From JBDTVS01 sp040007095 (GTDB taxonomy: Bacteria; Acidobacteriota; Vicinamibacteria; Vicinamibacterales; CAVVIG01), in NCBI GenBank assembly GCA_040007095.1, contig JBDTVS010000190.1, positions 61,327-125,326 of the forward strand: a stretch of 64,000 bases of DNA. The letters are read 5' to 3'. The translations under genes and the position numbers were made by a program. Positions 24,605 to 33,646 of this stretch are shown here, piece by piece. How positions within the stretch are numbered: the stretch's first letter is position 1; the number at the start of each line of letters is the position of its first letter. The notes under the pieces are model-generated. The model was not told the DNA's origin and did not search any database. It saw only the letters and a list, made by a program, of their open reading frames with translations.

Positions 24605-25326
24605 CCACGGCCAGAGTCGTCGGAACGAGGCTGGACTGGGACTCCGCGTTCTTCGGCGTGCCGATCGGAAAGGCGCAGGCAGAGATGCCGTCCGATGTCG
24701 ACGTGACAGAGGCCTGGGCCGCACACGAGGGCATGCGGTGTGTGTTTCTCCTGATGAGGGCCGACCGTCTTGATGTGGCTCAGGCGGCCGAAAGACACGG
24801 GTTCTTTCTGACCGGTGTCCGCGTGACGTTCGAGCGCCTCGCCGCGCTGGACGTAGCGACCGCGCCGCAACACGGCGTGGTTGTCCGGCCTGCCCGCAGT
24901 GCCGATATCGCGGTCCTGGAGCAGATCGCCGCGAGATCACATCGGGACACGCGCTTCTACGCCGACCCGAATTTTTCACGAGCGTCCTGCGGTCGGCTTT
25001 ACGAGACGTGGATTCGGCGAAGTTGCGAGGGCTGGGCGGACCATGTGCTGACCGCGGAGCACGACGGACGATTGGCCGGGTATATCACTCTGCATTGTCG
25101 AGCCGAAGGGCAGGGAATCATCGGGCTGGTCGCGGTTGCGGAGAACTCCCGGCGGCTCGGTGTTGGCCGAGCGCTGGTCGGCGGCGCGCTCGAATGGTTC
25201 CGCGATCGAGGCCTGAAGCGCGCGAGCGTCGTGACCCAGGCGCAGAATGCGGGCGCCCAGGGCCTCTACCAACACGCCGGTTTTTCGGTCTGCCAGGTTG
25301 ATCTGTGGATGCACAAGTGGTACTGA
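24601..25326 (+). CDS. wecD: dTDP-fucosamine (Fuc4N) N-acetyltransferase, GNAT family
   Basis: The 241-residue protein follows the WecD/RffC plan. An N-terminal half (LDWDSAFFGVPIGKAQAEM, resembling the WecD LTWENAFFGV start) leads into a GNAT fold with RFYADPNFSRASCGRLYETW, AGYITLHCRAEG, the acetyl-CoA-binding VAENSRRLGVGRALVGGAL and QAQNAGAQGLYQHAGF. It would acetylate the 4-amino group of dTDP-Fuc4N made by WecE. Its ATG overlaps the GT2 stop. The family match rests on motif order; a different 4-amino sugar substrate cannot be excluded. Confidence 0.82.
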   Translation: MTTARVVGTRLDWDSAFFGVPIGKAQAEMPSDVDVTEAWAAHEGMRCVFLLMRADRLDVAQAAERHGFFLTGVRVTFERLAALDVATAPQHGVVVRPARSADIAVLEQIAARSHRDTRFYADPNFSRASCGRLYETWIRRSCEGWADHVLTAEHDGRLAGYITLHCRAEGQGIIGLVAVAENSRRLGVGRALVGGALEWFRDRGLKRASVVTQAQNAGAQGLYQHAGFSVCQVDLWMHKWY

Positions 25327-25348
25327 CATCTGTCCGGTATCTGGCCCG

Positions 25349-27526
25349 ATGACTGGCCTGCGTTTGTTCCTCGATTTCCGGGCCGGACGCTTAAAGGCGC
25401 TGACGTTCGAGGAGGCCGCGCGGCTCCTGCCCGCCGCGACGGTGTCGGCGGCCGCCCTGTCGATCGGCCTCGTGCTCTATAAGATTTGGCGCACACCACA
25501 CTTCCCGTATGCCCCGCTCGTGGTGATGCTGGCGGTGTCGGCATCGGCCTTGTCGTTGATTCTCAGCATGCTGCTTCGTCGCCTGGCGACCTCATGGTCA
25601 GGCCGGGTCGCCCAGTGCAGCGCGACGGCTTGGATCATGGCGATCGAGCTCGGCGTGTTGCTGCTCGTGGTCGCGGTCTTCTTGCTCGTCAAGAGTGTGC
25701 CCGAGGAAGACATGACCGGCTGGCGATGGCCGCTGGTCAACAAACGCTGGCTGCTCGCCCTGTACGGTCTCGCGGTTGCCACCAGCCTGCTGTTTCCGGC
25801 CGCGATCGCACGATGGCGGGCTGACCCCACTGACCAGCCGGCTGAAGGACGTTTCTCGCATCGGCCTCGCCCTGGCCGGCATTGGCTCGGTACGGCTGCC
25901 GGCCAGCTTGCGGTGGTGGCGCTGTGCTGGTACTTCGCCGGACCCCCGTGGCACGTGGAGAACTACCACCGCAGCATCGAGTGGCACGAACAGATGCATT
26001 TCGGTTCGCTTCAAGCGATTGCCAAGGGCTATCTGCCGTCGGTCGGGCCCGCGGCCACGCCGTACGGCGCCGGTTCGCAGATGCTGGTCGCGGGGGTCAT
26101 GAAGCGCCTGGGCGGGTTCAATCTCGTGTCGTTCCGGGTTGCCTGGCTGACGCAACACTTCCTCGCCGCGCTCGTCGTCGGCACGGTCGCCTACTGGTGG
26201 TTGGGGTTCCTGCCAGCTGTCGCCGTGATGTTCCTCGCGAGTGTCTATTCGCCGTTGGCGTTCTTCTACACCCTCGTCGATGGCACGATGGCGGGGTTCT
26301 TCGGGTGGGCCAATGCCCTGCGATATATCGCGCCGTTGGTCGTCGTTCCGATTCTCGGGGCAGTCGCGCTTGGCGATGCCGGCGCGTGGGCCGTCGTGCT
26401 GGCCGGCGGCGCGTGGAGCCTGGGCGCCTGGATGGCTCAGGAAAATCTGACGTCGACAGCGGCGTCGACGATGTTGTTCCTGGCACTGCTCTGGATCACC
26501 CGGACCGTTTCGCTGTCGCGGGTCGCATGGCTGCTGGGATACCTGGCGGCTGGGTTCGCGTGCGTGGCGATCCCAATCCTGGCGTACTACGCGCTGCACG
26601 GGGTGGCGGGCAGTTTCGTCCATTCGTACTTTTTCTTTGCCCGAGCCATCGCCGTGGGCTACAGCAACATGTGGTGGCCGGCGAGTGAGAGCGCCACGCC
26701 GGCGCGGTATTCGTATTACTTCACCCTTCCGTTTCTGATCGCCGCCGCCATTTGCACCGTCTGGAAGCTACCCTCGCTGCGGTTGGTGGGTCCGCTCGGC
26801 CCGCGGCGGACGCTCTTTCTCGCCTTCATCTGCGTCCAGTTGGTTTGCTATCAGACCTCGCTGCTGCGCAGCGATAGCAGCCACGTGATGAACACCATGA
26901 TCGCGTTGCCGTTCATCCTGGTGCTGGGCTTCCTCGATCTGCCTGGATGGATCGCCTCCACACCGGCCAGTCGTTGGCTGGTTCGCGCGGTCTTCGTCGT
27001 GCTCGTTGTGACGATCTACCCCACGTTGACCACAGTGAATTGGCGAACCGTGTCGGACCCGGCGCGCAGGTTCCAGGCGGGCGCACGGTTGCCGGTGCAG
27101 AGCAACGAGAGCGAGGATGCGCTGTCTCGGGTCCGGCCGCTCCTGCCGAGCGAACCGATGTTTCAGGGAGAGCTCATTTCGGTCCGCGAATTTCTGGCGC
27201 CGGTTGCCGAACTGCACCAGGTCGTCGGTCACCGCAAAACATATCTGCTGCCGAGCGATCACATTGCTGGCGGGCTGATCGCCTTCGCGGCAGACTTGAC
27301 CCCCGCCCCCCACCCACCGGGCGGCGACATTCTGACGGTCAACGACAACGTCCGCGCTCAAATTGCGGAGGACATCAGAAACCACCCTCGAGATTACGGG
27401 GCGTTTATCGGGCCTTCGCTCGACCAGCCAGAGCCGCGGGCCTTCCTCGAAAGCCATCCCGGTACTGTACAGCTTGAAAGAAAGCTGGGCGACGCCAGCT
27501 TCCATATCCTGCTCGCGCCGGAGTGA
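25349..27526 (+). CDS. Large polytopic membrane protein, GT-C-like
   Basis: The 725-residue protein has about 14 hydrophobic segments. After an N-terminal helical block, a long loop at about residues 190-250 contains ENYHRSIEWHEQMHFGSL and YLPSVGPAATPYG, the kind of acidic extracytoplasmic loop used by GT-C enzymes. The C-terminal 160 residues are soluble. ATG 25349 is 22 bases after wecD; the longer in-frame start lies inside that gene. Its stop overlaps the heparinase-type gene (GTGA). A polymerising or decorating transferase using a lipid-linked sugar is plausible; no family was recognised. Confidence 0.55.
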   Translation: MTGLRLFLDFRAGRLKALTFEEAARLLPAATVSAAALSIGLVLYKIWRTPHFPYAPLVVMLAVSASALSLILSMLLRRLATSWSGRVAQCSATAWIMAIELGVLLLVVAVFLLVKSVPEEDMTGWRWPLVNKRWLLALYGLAVATSLLFPAAIARWRADPTDQPAEGRFSHRPRPGRHWLGTAAGQLAVVALCWYFAGPPWHVENYHRSIEWHEQMHFGSLQAIAKGYLPSVGPAATPYGAGSQMLVAGVMKRLGGFNLVSFRVAWLTQHFLAALVVGTVAYWWLGFLPAVAVMFLASVYSPLAFFYTLVDGTMAGFFGWANALRYIAPLVVVPILGAVALGDAGAWAVVLAGGAWSLGAWMAQENLTSTAASTMLFLALLWITRTVSLSRVAWLLGYLAAGFACVAIPILAYYALHGVAGSFVHSYFFFARAIAVGYSNMWWPASESATPARYSYYFTLPFLIAAAICTVWKLPSLRLVGPLGPRRTLFLAFICVQLVCYQTSLLRSDSSHVMNTMIALPFILVLGFLDLPGWIASTPASRWLVRAVFVVLVVTIYPTLTTVNWRTVSDPARRFQAGARLPVQSNESEDALSRVRPLLPSEPMFQGELISVREFLAPVAELHQVVGHRKTYLLPSDHIAGGLIAFAADLTPAPHPPGGDILTVNDNVRAQIAEDIRNHPRDYGAFIGPSLDQPEPRAFLESHPGTVQLERKLGDASFHILLAPE

Positions 27527-29646
27527 CGCGCGTCGATTCAATGACCGGATTCATTGGCCGGCTGAGGCGAGCCTCGAGACGGTCGCCGCAGTATCTGCTG
27601 AAACGCGTGCTGGAGATCGTCGTCGTCAAGCTGCGCAGGCCCTGGGCGACGATTCTTCCGCGGATTGTGACGGCGAACTCGGTCGTGAAGGCCGTCGGCG
27701 CCGACTCCGTCGATACATTGTGGGAGCGCCAGCAGAAGGCGCCCTTCTTCGTGGCGCCATCCGATCGAGAGGAATGGGCGCAGATTTTCCGCGCCCGGTT
27801 TCCGGAGGCTCCGGCGCTGGTGGTCGCTGCCGCGGACCAGACGCTGCGCCATGAGTTCGATCTGCTCGGCTCGGGCCCCGTCGATCTCGGTCCCAGGCTC
27901 CCATGGCACACCGACTTCAAGAGCGGCCGCGAATGGCCGTTGCAGTTTTCGCCGAACCTCAACTATCAAGAGCTCGATCGTCCGACGGACGTCAAGGTGC
28001 CGTGGGAGCTCAGCCGCTGTCAGCATTTCACGGCGCTCGGCCAGGCCTACTGGCTGACCGGCGACGAACGGTATCCTCGCGAGTTCGTCGACGAGACCAG
28101 CGACTGGATGGCGCGCAACCCGTGGGGGCACGGCGTCAACTGGGCCTGCGCGATGGATGTGGCGCTGCGCGCCGTCAGCTGGATCTGGGGCTTCTACTAC
28201 ATGGGCGGTTCGGCGGCCTGCGCTTCTGGGCCGTTTCGCGGCGAGTTTCTCCGCGTCCTCTACCTGCACGGCGAGTTCATCGCGGCCTACCTCGAGCGGG
28301 CAGACCTCAACGGCAACCACTATCTCTGCGACGGCGTCGGCCTCATCTTCGTCGGCGCGTTTTTTCGGTCGGCCAAGAAGGGCCGCCGGTGGCTGGCCCT
28401 CGGCAAGGAGATCGTCTTCACCGAGATCTTCAATCAAACGACAGATGATGGCGTCGACTTCGAGAAGTCCACGGCCTATCACCGCCTGGTTCTCGAAGCG
28501 TTTCTCACCTGCGGCCTGTTGCTGGATCGGCTCGGCGAGCCGCCGCCCGTGGAGTGGCGGACGCGGCTCGAACGGATGCTGGAGTTCGTCGAGGCGTACG
28601 TCAAGCCGGACGGCCTGGTGCCGCTCATCGGTGACGCGGACGACGGCCGGGTGCAGAAGCTGGGTCCGCAACCACTGACGGACCATCGATACCTGCTGTC
28701 GACCGGCGCTGCCGTGTTCGATCGAGGGGACTTCAAGCGTGCCGCCGGCCGTCTCTATGAAGAGACGTTCTGGTTGCTTGGTCCGGACGCGGTTGCCCCG
28801 TTCGACACGATGCGTGTGCCGGGGTCGGGGAGCGAATCGATGGCCTTTCCCGACGGCGGCTTTTTCGTGCTGCGCTCCTCGCGCGCGCATGTCGTCGTGG
28901 ATTGCGGCGAGGTCGGAATGCGGGGCCGCGGCGGGCATGGCCACAACGATATGCTCGGTTTCGAGCTCTGGCTGGACGGCACCAACTTCGTGACCGATTG
29001 CGGCGCATACCTTTACACGGCGTCGCGCGAGTGGCGCAACCGGTTTCGCAGTACCGCGTTCCACAACGTGGTGCAGGTCGATGACGAGGAACTGAATCGC
29101 TTTCTGGTGCCCGATAATCTGTGGCAGCTTCAGGATGATGCGCGTCCGCGCGATGTCGTGTGGCAGCCCGGCGAGAACGTCGACTATTTTCGCGGGTCGC
29201 ACTCGGGGTATCTGCGACTCAATCCGCCCGTCGCAGTCACTCGGGAGATCGCCTTGGTCAAAGATGGCCCCGCGGTGTTCGTGCGCGATTCAATCGACGG
29301 GGCTGGAAGTCGTGAGCTGACCTGGCGCTTTCACCTGGCGCCATTGGTGAGCGCCGAGATCCGCGACGGCGACGTCCGGCTGACCTCGGGAGGTGCCGAA
29401 GCGTGGCTGCAATGGTCATCGCCGATGGATCGGTTGGCGATGACGATCGAAGACGGCTGGGCCTCGCCGAGCTACGGCGTTCGTACCGCGATTCGGGTGG
29501 TTGTCCTCAAAGGGCGCGTCACGCTTCCGCAGTCGGTGTCATGTCGATTCGGCGGAATCCGGATGGCGCCCGATCTGATGAAGGCCATGGGGGCCTCACT
29601 GTTTGCCGCTGACGTCCCGGCTCGCGTAGGCGTGGGCGGCGGTTGA
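27523..29646 (+). CDS. Heparinase II/III family protein, first copy
   Basis: The 707-residue protein has an N-terminal alpha/alpha-toroid (LRHEFDLLGSGPVDLG, VKVPWELSRCQHF, GVNWACAMDVALRAV, FEKSTAYHRLVLEAF with the Tyr-His pair near 319) and a C-terminal beta-sandwich (RGGHGHNDMLGFELW near 470, NRFRSTAFHNVVQVDDEE). Heparinase II/III relatives cleave uronic-acid polymers by beta-elimination. No classical signal peptide is obvious, although a basic-hydrophobic N-terminus is present. In a biosynthetic operon it may edit chain length, as AlgL does for alginate. GTG 27523 overlaps the previous stop. It is a clear paralogue of the protein at 36237. Confidence 0.88.
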   Translation: MTRVDSMTGFIGRLRRASRRSPQYLLKRVLEIVVVKLRRPWATILPRIVTANSVVKAVGADSVDTLWERQQKAPFFVAPSDREEWAQIFRARFPEAPALVVAAADQTLRHEFDLLGSGPVDLGPRLPWHTDFKSGREWPLQFSPNLNYQELDRPTDVKVPWELSRCQHFTALGQAYWLTGDERYPREFVDETSDWMARNPWGHGVNWACAMDVALRAVSWIWGFYYMGGSAACASGPFRGEFLRVLYLHGEFIAAYLERADLNGNHYLCDGVGLIFVGAFFRSAKKGRRWLALGKEIVFTEIFNQTTDDGVDFEKSTAYHRLVLEAFLTCGLLLDRLGEPPPVEWRTRLERMLEFVEAYVKPDGLVPLIGDADDGRVQKLGPQPLTDHRYLLSTGAAVFDRGDFKRAAGRLYEETFWLLGPDAVAPFDTMRVPGSGSESMAFPDGGFFVLRSSRAHVVVDCGEVGMRGRGGHGHNDMLGFELWLDGTNFVTDCGAYLYTASREWRNRFRSTAFHNVVQVDDEELNRFLVPDNLWQLQDDARPRDVVWQPGENVDYFRGSHSGYLRLNPPVAVTREIALVKDGPAVFVRDSIDGAGSRELTWRFHLAPLVSAEIRDGDVRLTSGGAEAWLQWSSPMDRLAMTIEDGWASPSYGVRTAIRVVVLKGRVTLPQSVSCRFGGIRMAPDLMKAMGASLFAADVPARVGVGGG

Positions 29647-29650
29647 GTCC

Positions 29651-29764
29651 ATGAGCGTGGAAGAAGGACTGCTCAACGCCTCGGCGCGCCGAGACTTTGT
29701 GGTGCGGTCGGCCGTTCCGCGCTTGTACGATGCGTCGCTCGAAGCGGCGATTGCGCGACGCTGA
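29651..29764 (+). CDS. Possible 37-residue small ORF
   Basis: ATG 29651 follows the heparinase-type stop by 4 bases, and its stop overlaps the next gene's ATG (TGATG). The peptide includes RDFVVRSAVPRLYDASLEAA, an amphipathic helix-like run. No family is recognised. Tight coupling on both sides argues for translation, at least as a reinitiation bridge; length alone does not establish a protein. Confidence 0.3.
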   Translation: MSVEEGLLNASARRDFVVRSAVPRLYDASLEAAIARR

Positions 29765-31311
29765 TGTTCTCTCCGCAACCACGCCGTGTTGGTCGAACCG
29801 CCCGGCTGTGGGCGGCGCGGCTGCTGATGACGACGCTCGTCCTGGTCGGTGGCGTCTTCGGCGGGGAAGTGATCTGCCGGGCCCTGGATGGCTATCGTCT
29901 TGATTCGATCGCGCTCCGAGCGGCAAGGGAATCGCGGCGGCGCGTGAAAGATGACACGCCCGATTTGCAGTACGTCGCGAAAATTCCTAGAGCGCCAGGG
30001 GTGAACGTGGGCTGGTACGTCGAAGAGCCGAAGGAGATCCCGCGAATCCCGCTCACGCCCGAGTTGCAGCAGCGCGCCGCCGCGTATCCCACCGAGCCGT
30101 GGTCCGCGTTCTTCGAGTGGAATTTGGCGTACCTGCGCGAGCAGGCGTGTCGGCCGGAGCGCGACGTGGTGATGGGCAACCTGCGGGACTTCTACTACTT
30201 CGAAAGCGTCGACGGATCGCGGTATCCCTCGTATCGGCACCTGCCGCACGTCAGCCCGCCGAATTGGTTCGTCACCAGTACGTTCGGCTGGCGGGGGCCC
30301 GAGGTCGCCCTCAACAAGCCGCCCGACACGATCCGCATTGCCTTTGTCGGTGCCTCCACCACGGTCGACGCGTTCGGCGTGCCGTTCTCGCATCCCGAGC
30401 TGGTCGGTTACTGGCTCAATCGATGGGCGGCGGCGAAGGGCCTGCCATACCGTTTCGACGTCATCAATGCGGGCCGTTCGGGCATTGATTCCAATTCCAT
30501 CGCCGCCGTCGTGACGCAGGAACTCCTGCCGGTCGAGCCGGATCTGGTGATCTACTACGAAGGCGCGAATCAACTCTGGCCAGGGCAGCTCGTCAGCGTT
30601 GACGACGGGCGCAGCCACGAGCGACCCACGACCACATTTCGGAAGCGGACTGCTGCCGAAGATTATTCGGCAATGGTCCGCCGTGTGATTGCGCTCGCCG
30701 ATCGGCTGCAGGCTCGCGGCGGCTACGAGCCGCACAAGCCTTCGTCGAGAATCAACTGGCCGGCCGACGTCGATGAAGCCGACCCCGCGCTCGCCAGTCC
30801 GAAGCTGCCGATGGACCTGCCGAACATCGTCGCCTGCCTCGACATCATCCGCAAGGCGCTGGCCGGCGCGCAGTCGGAGCTCGTGCTGTCGTCCTTTGTC
30901 TGGATCGTCCACGACGGGATGCGGCTGAATCTCGATCGCGACCTCACGCTATACAATTATCTCAACCAGACGTATTGGCCGTTCAGCTACGCACAGATGA
31001 GGCGGATTGCCGATTTTCAGAACCGGGTTTTCGAGAAATACGCGCGAGCGCACCAACTGCCCTTCATCGACATGGCCCGGGAGTTTCCCCAGGACCCAGC
31101 TCTTGCCGGTGACGCCATCCATTTGAGATACCGGGGCCTGGTCCTCCAGGCATGGATCTACCTGCAGCATCTGATCCCCATCATCGAAGACCGGCTTGCA
31201 GATGGCAGACTGCCAAGAACCGGAGCGGTGACGCGGAGCGTGCACCCAGCGTTCACCCAACCCTCGCCCCGGCTGATCACGCTCGACCAGCTCCGTGCAG
31301 GCTGCCGCTAG
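29764..31311 (+). CDS. SGNH/GDSL-like hydrolase with N-terminal membrane anchor
   Basis: The 515-residue protein has one N-terminal hydrophobic segment (LLMTTLVLVGGVFGG), so the body is probably periplasmic. It carries SGNH blocks: Ser198 in FVGASTTVDAFG, the Gly block VINAGRSGIDSN, the Asn block YYEGANQLW, and the Asp450-His453 pair in GDAIHLRYRG. Such enzymes deacetylate or acylate glycans. It is coupled to the preceding short ORF. It differs from the second SGNH protein at 47225, which lacks the Asp. The predicted activity is O-acyl removal or transfer on the polysaccharide. Confidence 0.78.
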   Translation: MFSPQPRRVGRTARLWAARLLMTTLVLVGGVFGGEVICRALDGYRLDSIALRAARESRRRVKDDTPDLQYVAKIPRAPGVNVGWYVEEPKEIPRIPLTPELQQRAAAYPTEPWSAFFEWNLAYLREQACRPERDVVMGNLRDFYYFESVDGSRYPSYRHLPHVSPPNWFVTSTFGWRGPEVALNKPPDTIRIAFVGASTTVDAFGVPFSHPELVGYWLNRWAAAKGLPYRFDVINAGRSGIDSNSIAAVVTQELLPVEPDLVIYYEGANQLWPGQLVSVDDGRSHERPTTTFRKRTAAEDYSAMVRRVIALADRLQARGGYEPHKPSSRINWPADVDEADPALASPKLPMDLPNIVACLDIIRKALAGAQSELVLSSFVWIVHDGMRLNLDRDLTLYNYLNQTYWPFSYAQMRRIADFQNRVFEKYARAHQLPFIDMAREFPQDPALAGDAIHLRYRGLVLQAWIYLQHLIPIIEDRLADGRLPRTGAVTRSVHPAFTQPSPRLITLDQLRAGCR

Positions 31312-31376
31312 ACATCTTCTGAGGCCGAAACGTAGATGACTGGAGCAAGTTTTTGCCGAAGCGCCTCAGAAGCTGT
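31312..31376 (+). repeat. Inverted repeat between SGNH hydrolase and oxidoreductase genes
   Basis: CTTCTGAGGC (31316-31325) pairs perfectly with 31363-31372; extending outward gives 14 positions with one mismatch (ACATCTTCTGAGGC against ACAGCTTCTGAGGC). The loop holds a smaller GCAA-GTTT-TTGC hairpin. It begins directly after the SGNH stop and fills most of the 91-base gap before 31403. Confidence 0.45.
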
Positions 31377-31402
31377 CTTAGGTGCCGATTGAAGCGTGAT
31401 CA

Positions 31403-33646
31403 ATGCGCCAGATTCTGATGAACATGAGCGGTGTCGTGGTGGCGCGAATGCCCCGGCCGACCGTGCAGCGAGGCACGGTCCTGATTCGCGTCCGTTATTC
31501 GCTGATCAGCGTCGGTACCGAAGTGGCGCCGCTCAGGCCCGCCAGCGTGACCGCGCCGGATGTGAGCTCGATGGACCGCGGACTCGAGCGCGCGCGGCTG
31601 GCCCGACACTACTTCCGAGCCAGCCTTCGAGATCCGCGCAAGGCGGCCCGGCGGATCTCGCAGATGGTGGAACATCGGCTGTCGCGCCGGCGCCACGCGT
31701 CGAGTCCCGGCGTGGCAGCCGCCGACGTGCCGGCCGCGTCCGATTTGAACGCTCAGGGCTGGGCGGTCGGCTATTCGCTCGCCGGCGAGGTCGTGGCGGT
31801 CGGGGACGGGGTCAACGATCTCGCGGCCGGGGATCTCGTCTCGGCTGCGGGCGCGGGTCAGGCGGCGCACGCGGAGTATGTCAACGTGCCGCGGAATCTT
31901 GTCTGTCGCATCCCGCCCGGCTGCGATCTGAAGCAGGCCGCGTCGGCGACGATCGGCGCGATCGCGTTGCAGGGTGTCCGGCGCGCCGCGCCCCAGCTCG
32001 GCGAACGCGTCTGCGTCGTCGGTCTGGGTCTCATCGGTCAGATCACGGTCCAGTTGCTGAGGGCCGCCGGATGCCGGGTGATCGGCCTGGATCTCGACGC
32101 CGCGCGGGTTCAGCGCGCGCTCGGACTCGGTCTCCACGCCGGCGCGAGCCATGCCGACGCGGTGAAAGAGCTCGTCCGCGATCTGACCGGCGGTCAGGGT
32201 GCGGACCGCACGCTGCTGACGGCCGCGACCAGGTCGAACGCCGTCATCAACCTCGCGATGGAGTTGACGAGAGCGAAAGGCACTGTCGTGATCGTCGGCG
32301 ACGTCGGGCTCAACGTGGATCGCGCGGTGTTCTATCGCAAGGAAATCGATCTCCTGATGAGTACGTCGTACGGACCCGGGCGCTACGATCCGGCCTACGA
32401 GGTGGCCGGGCACGACTATCCGTTCGCGCACGTCCGCTGGACGCTCAATCGAAACATGCAGGCGTATCTGGAGCTCCTCGCCGAAAAGCAGATCGCCTTC
32501 GACCCGCTCATCGATCGGGTGATCGAGGTAAGCGAGGCACCCGCCGTCTACGATCAGCTCGCGAAGGCGGACGGGGTGCTGCCGCTCGGCGTCCTGATCC
32601 ACTATCCAGACGAACCGGCTCCTGAAGCGGAGCCCACTCGCCTCACCGTCCGTGGACATCGCGCGGCGGCGACGGGACGGATCAACTACGCGCTGGTCGG
32701 CGCCGGCGCGTTCGGCACCGGGATGTTAGTGCCGCAGATGCGGAAGCGCGCCGATCGGTATTTTCTGCGCGGCGTCGTCAGCCGCACCGGGACCCAGGGC
32801 AGCAACTTCGCGCGGGACAATCAGGTCGAGGTGCTCACCAGCGAGCTCGACGCGATCCTCGCGGATCCCGAGTTTCAGCTCGTGGTGATTGCGACCCGGC
32901 ACGACGAACACGCCGAGCAGGTGGTACGGTCGCTCGGTGCCGGCAAGCACGTCTTTGTCGAGAAGCCCCTGGGAATCTCGTGGGACGATCTCGATCGGAT
33001 CGTCGCCGCGCGTCCGGACGGCGACAGTGCGCCGCTGCTGATGGTCGGCTTCAACCGACGATTCTCCCCGGCGCTCCAGAAGCTGCAGAAGCTGGTGACC
33101 GGGAGGCGGGCGCCGCTCGTCATTCAGTACCGGCTCAACGCCGGCTATCTCCCGCTCGATCACTGGGTCCACGGCGCGCAGGGCGGCGGGCGCAATGTCG
33201 GCGAAGCGTGCCACATGTACGACGTGTTCAGGTTCCTGGCCGGGTCGCCGGTGCGGTCGATTGACGCGACGGCGATCGATCCCGGCGCGCTGCCGTACGC
33301 ACGCAACGACAATTTCGCCGCGACGATTGCCTACGAGGACGGCACGCTGGCGAGTCTCGTCTATACGGCGCTCGGCCCGAAGAGCGGCCTTGGCAAGGAG
33401 CACATCACCGTCTTCTGCGACGGCGAGGCGTTCATCGTCGACGATTTCAAGAAGCTGACGAAAGCGAGCGATGGCTCGGTGCTGTGGCAGAGCTCCGAGC
33501 CCGACAAGGGCCACTTCGAGGAACTGAGCCAGTTCGCCGACGCCATCGCCTCCGGCGGTTCGTCGCCGATCTCGTTCGACGAAATCGTCGAGACCACTGC
33601 GGTGTCGCTGCACATCGAAGACCTCATTCTCGGGCGATTGGAGTGA
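31403..33646 (+). CDS. Bi-domain oxidoreductase: zinc-type alcohol dehydrogenase fused to Gfo/Idh/MocA
   Basis: The 747-residue fusion has an N-terminal medium-chain dehydrogenase domain (YSLISVGTE start, QGWAVGYSLAGEVVAVG, coenzyme loop VVGLGLIGQITVQ near 205) and, after about 420, a Gfo/Idh/MocA domain (YALVGAGAFGTGMLVPQM near 429, FVEKPLGISWDDLD, GGGRNVGEACHMYDVFRFL). Bi-domain proteins of this type recur in surface-polysaccharide loci and probably act on a nucleotide sugar or a bound residue; the reaction is undefined. The MDR half lacks an obvious catalytic-zinc Cys/His set. Its stop overlaps the next gene (GTGA). Confidence 0.85.
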   Translation: MRQILMNMSGVVVARMPRPTVQRGTVLIRVRYSLISVGTEVAPLRPASVTAPDVSSMDRGLERARLARHYFRASLRDPRKAARRISQMVEHRLSRRRHASSPGVAAADVPAASDLNAQGWAVGYSLAGEVVAVGDGVNDLAAGDLVSAAGAGQAAHAEYVNVPRNLVCRIPPGCDLKQAASATIGAIALQGVRRAAPQLGERVCVVGLGLIGQITVQLLRAAGCRVIGLDLDAARVQRALGLGLHAGASHADAVKELVRDLTGGQGADRTLLTAATRSNAVINLAMELTRAKGTVVIVGDVGLNVDRAVFYRKEIDLLMSTSYGPGRYDPAYEVAGHDYPFAHVRWTLNRNMQAYLELLAEKQIAFDPLIDRVIEVSEAPAVYDQLAKADGVLPLGVLIHYPDEPAPEAEPTRLTVRGHRAAATGRINYALVGAGAFGTGMLVPQMRKRADRYFLRGVVSRTGTQGSNFARDNQVEVLTSELDAILADPEFQLVVIATRHDEHAEQVVRSLGAGKHVFVEKPLGISWDDLDRIVAARPDGDSAPLLMVGFNRRFSPALQKLQKLVTGRRAPLVIQYRLNAGYLPLDHWVHGAQGGGRNVGEACHMYDVFRFLAGSPVRSIDATAIDPGALPYARNDNFAATIAYEDGTLASLVYTALGPKSGLGKEHITVFCDGEAFIVDDFKKLTKASDGSVLWQSSEPDKGHFEELSQFADAIASGGSSPISFDEIVETTAVSLHIEDLILGRLE

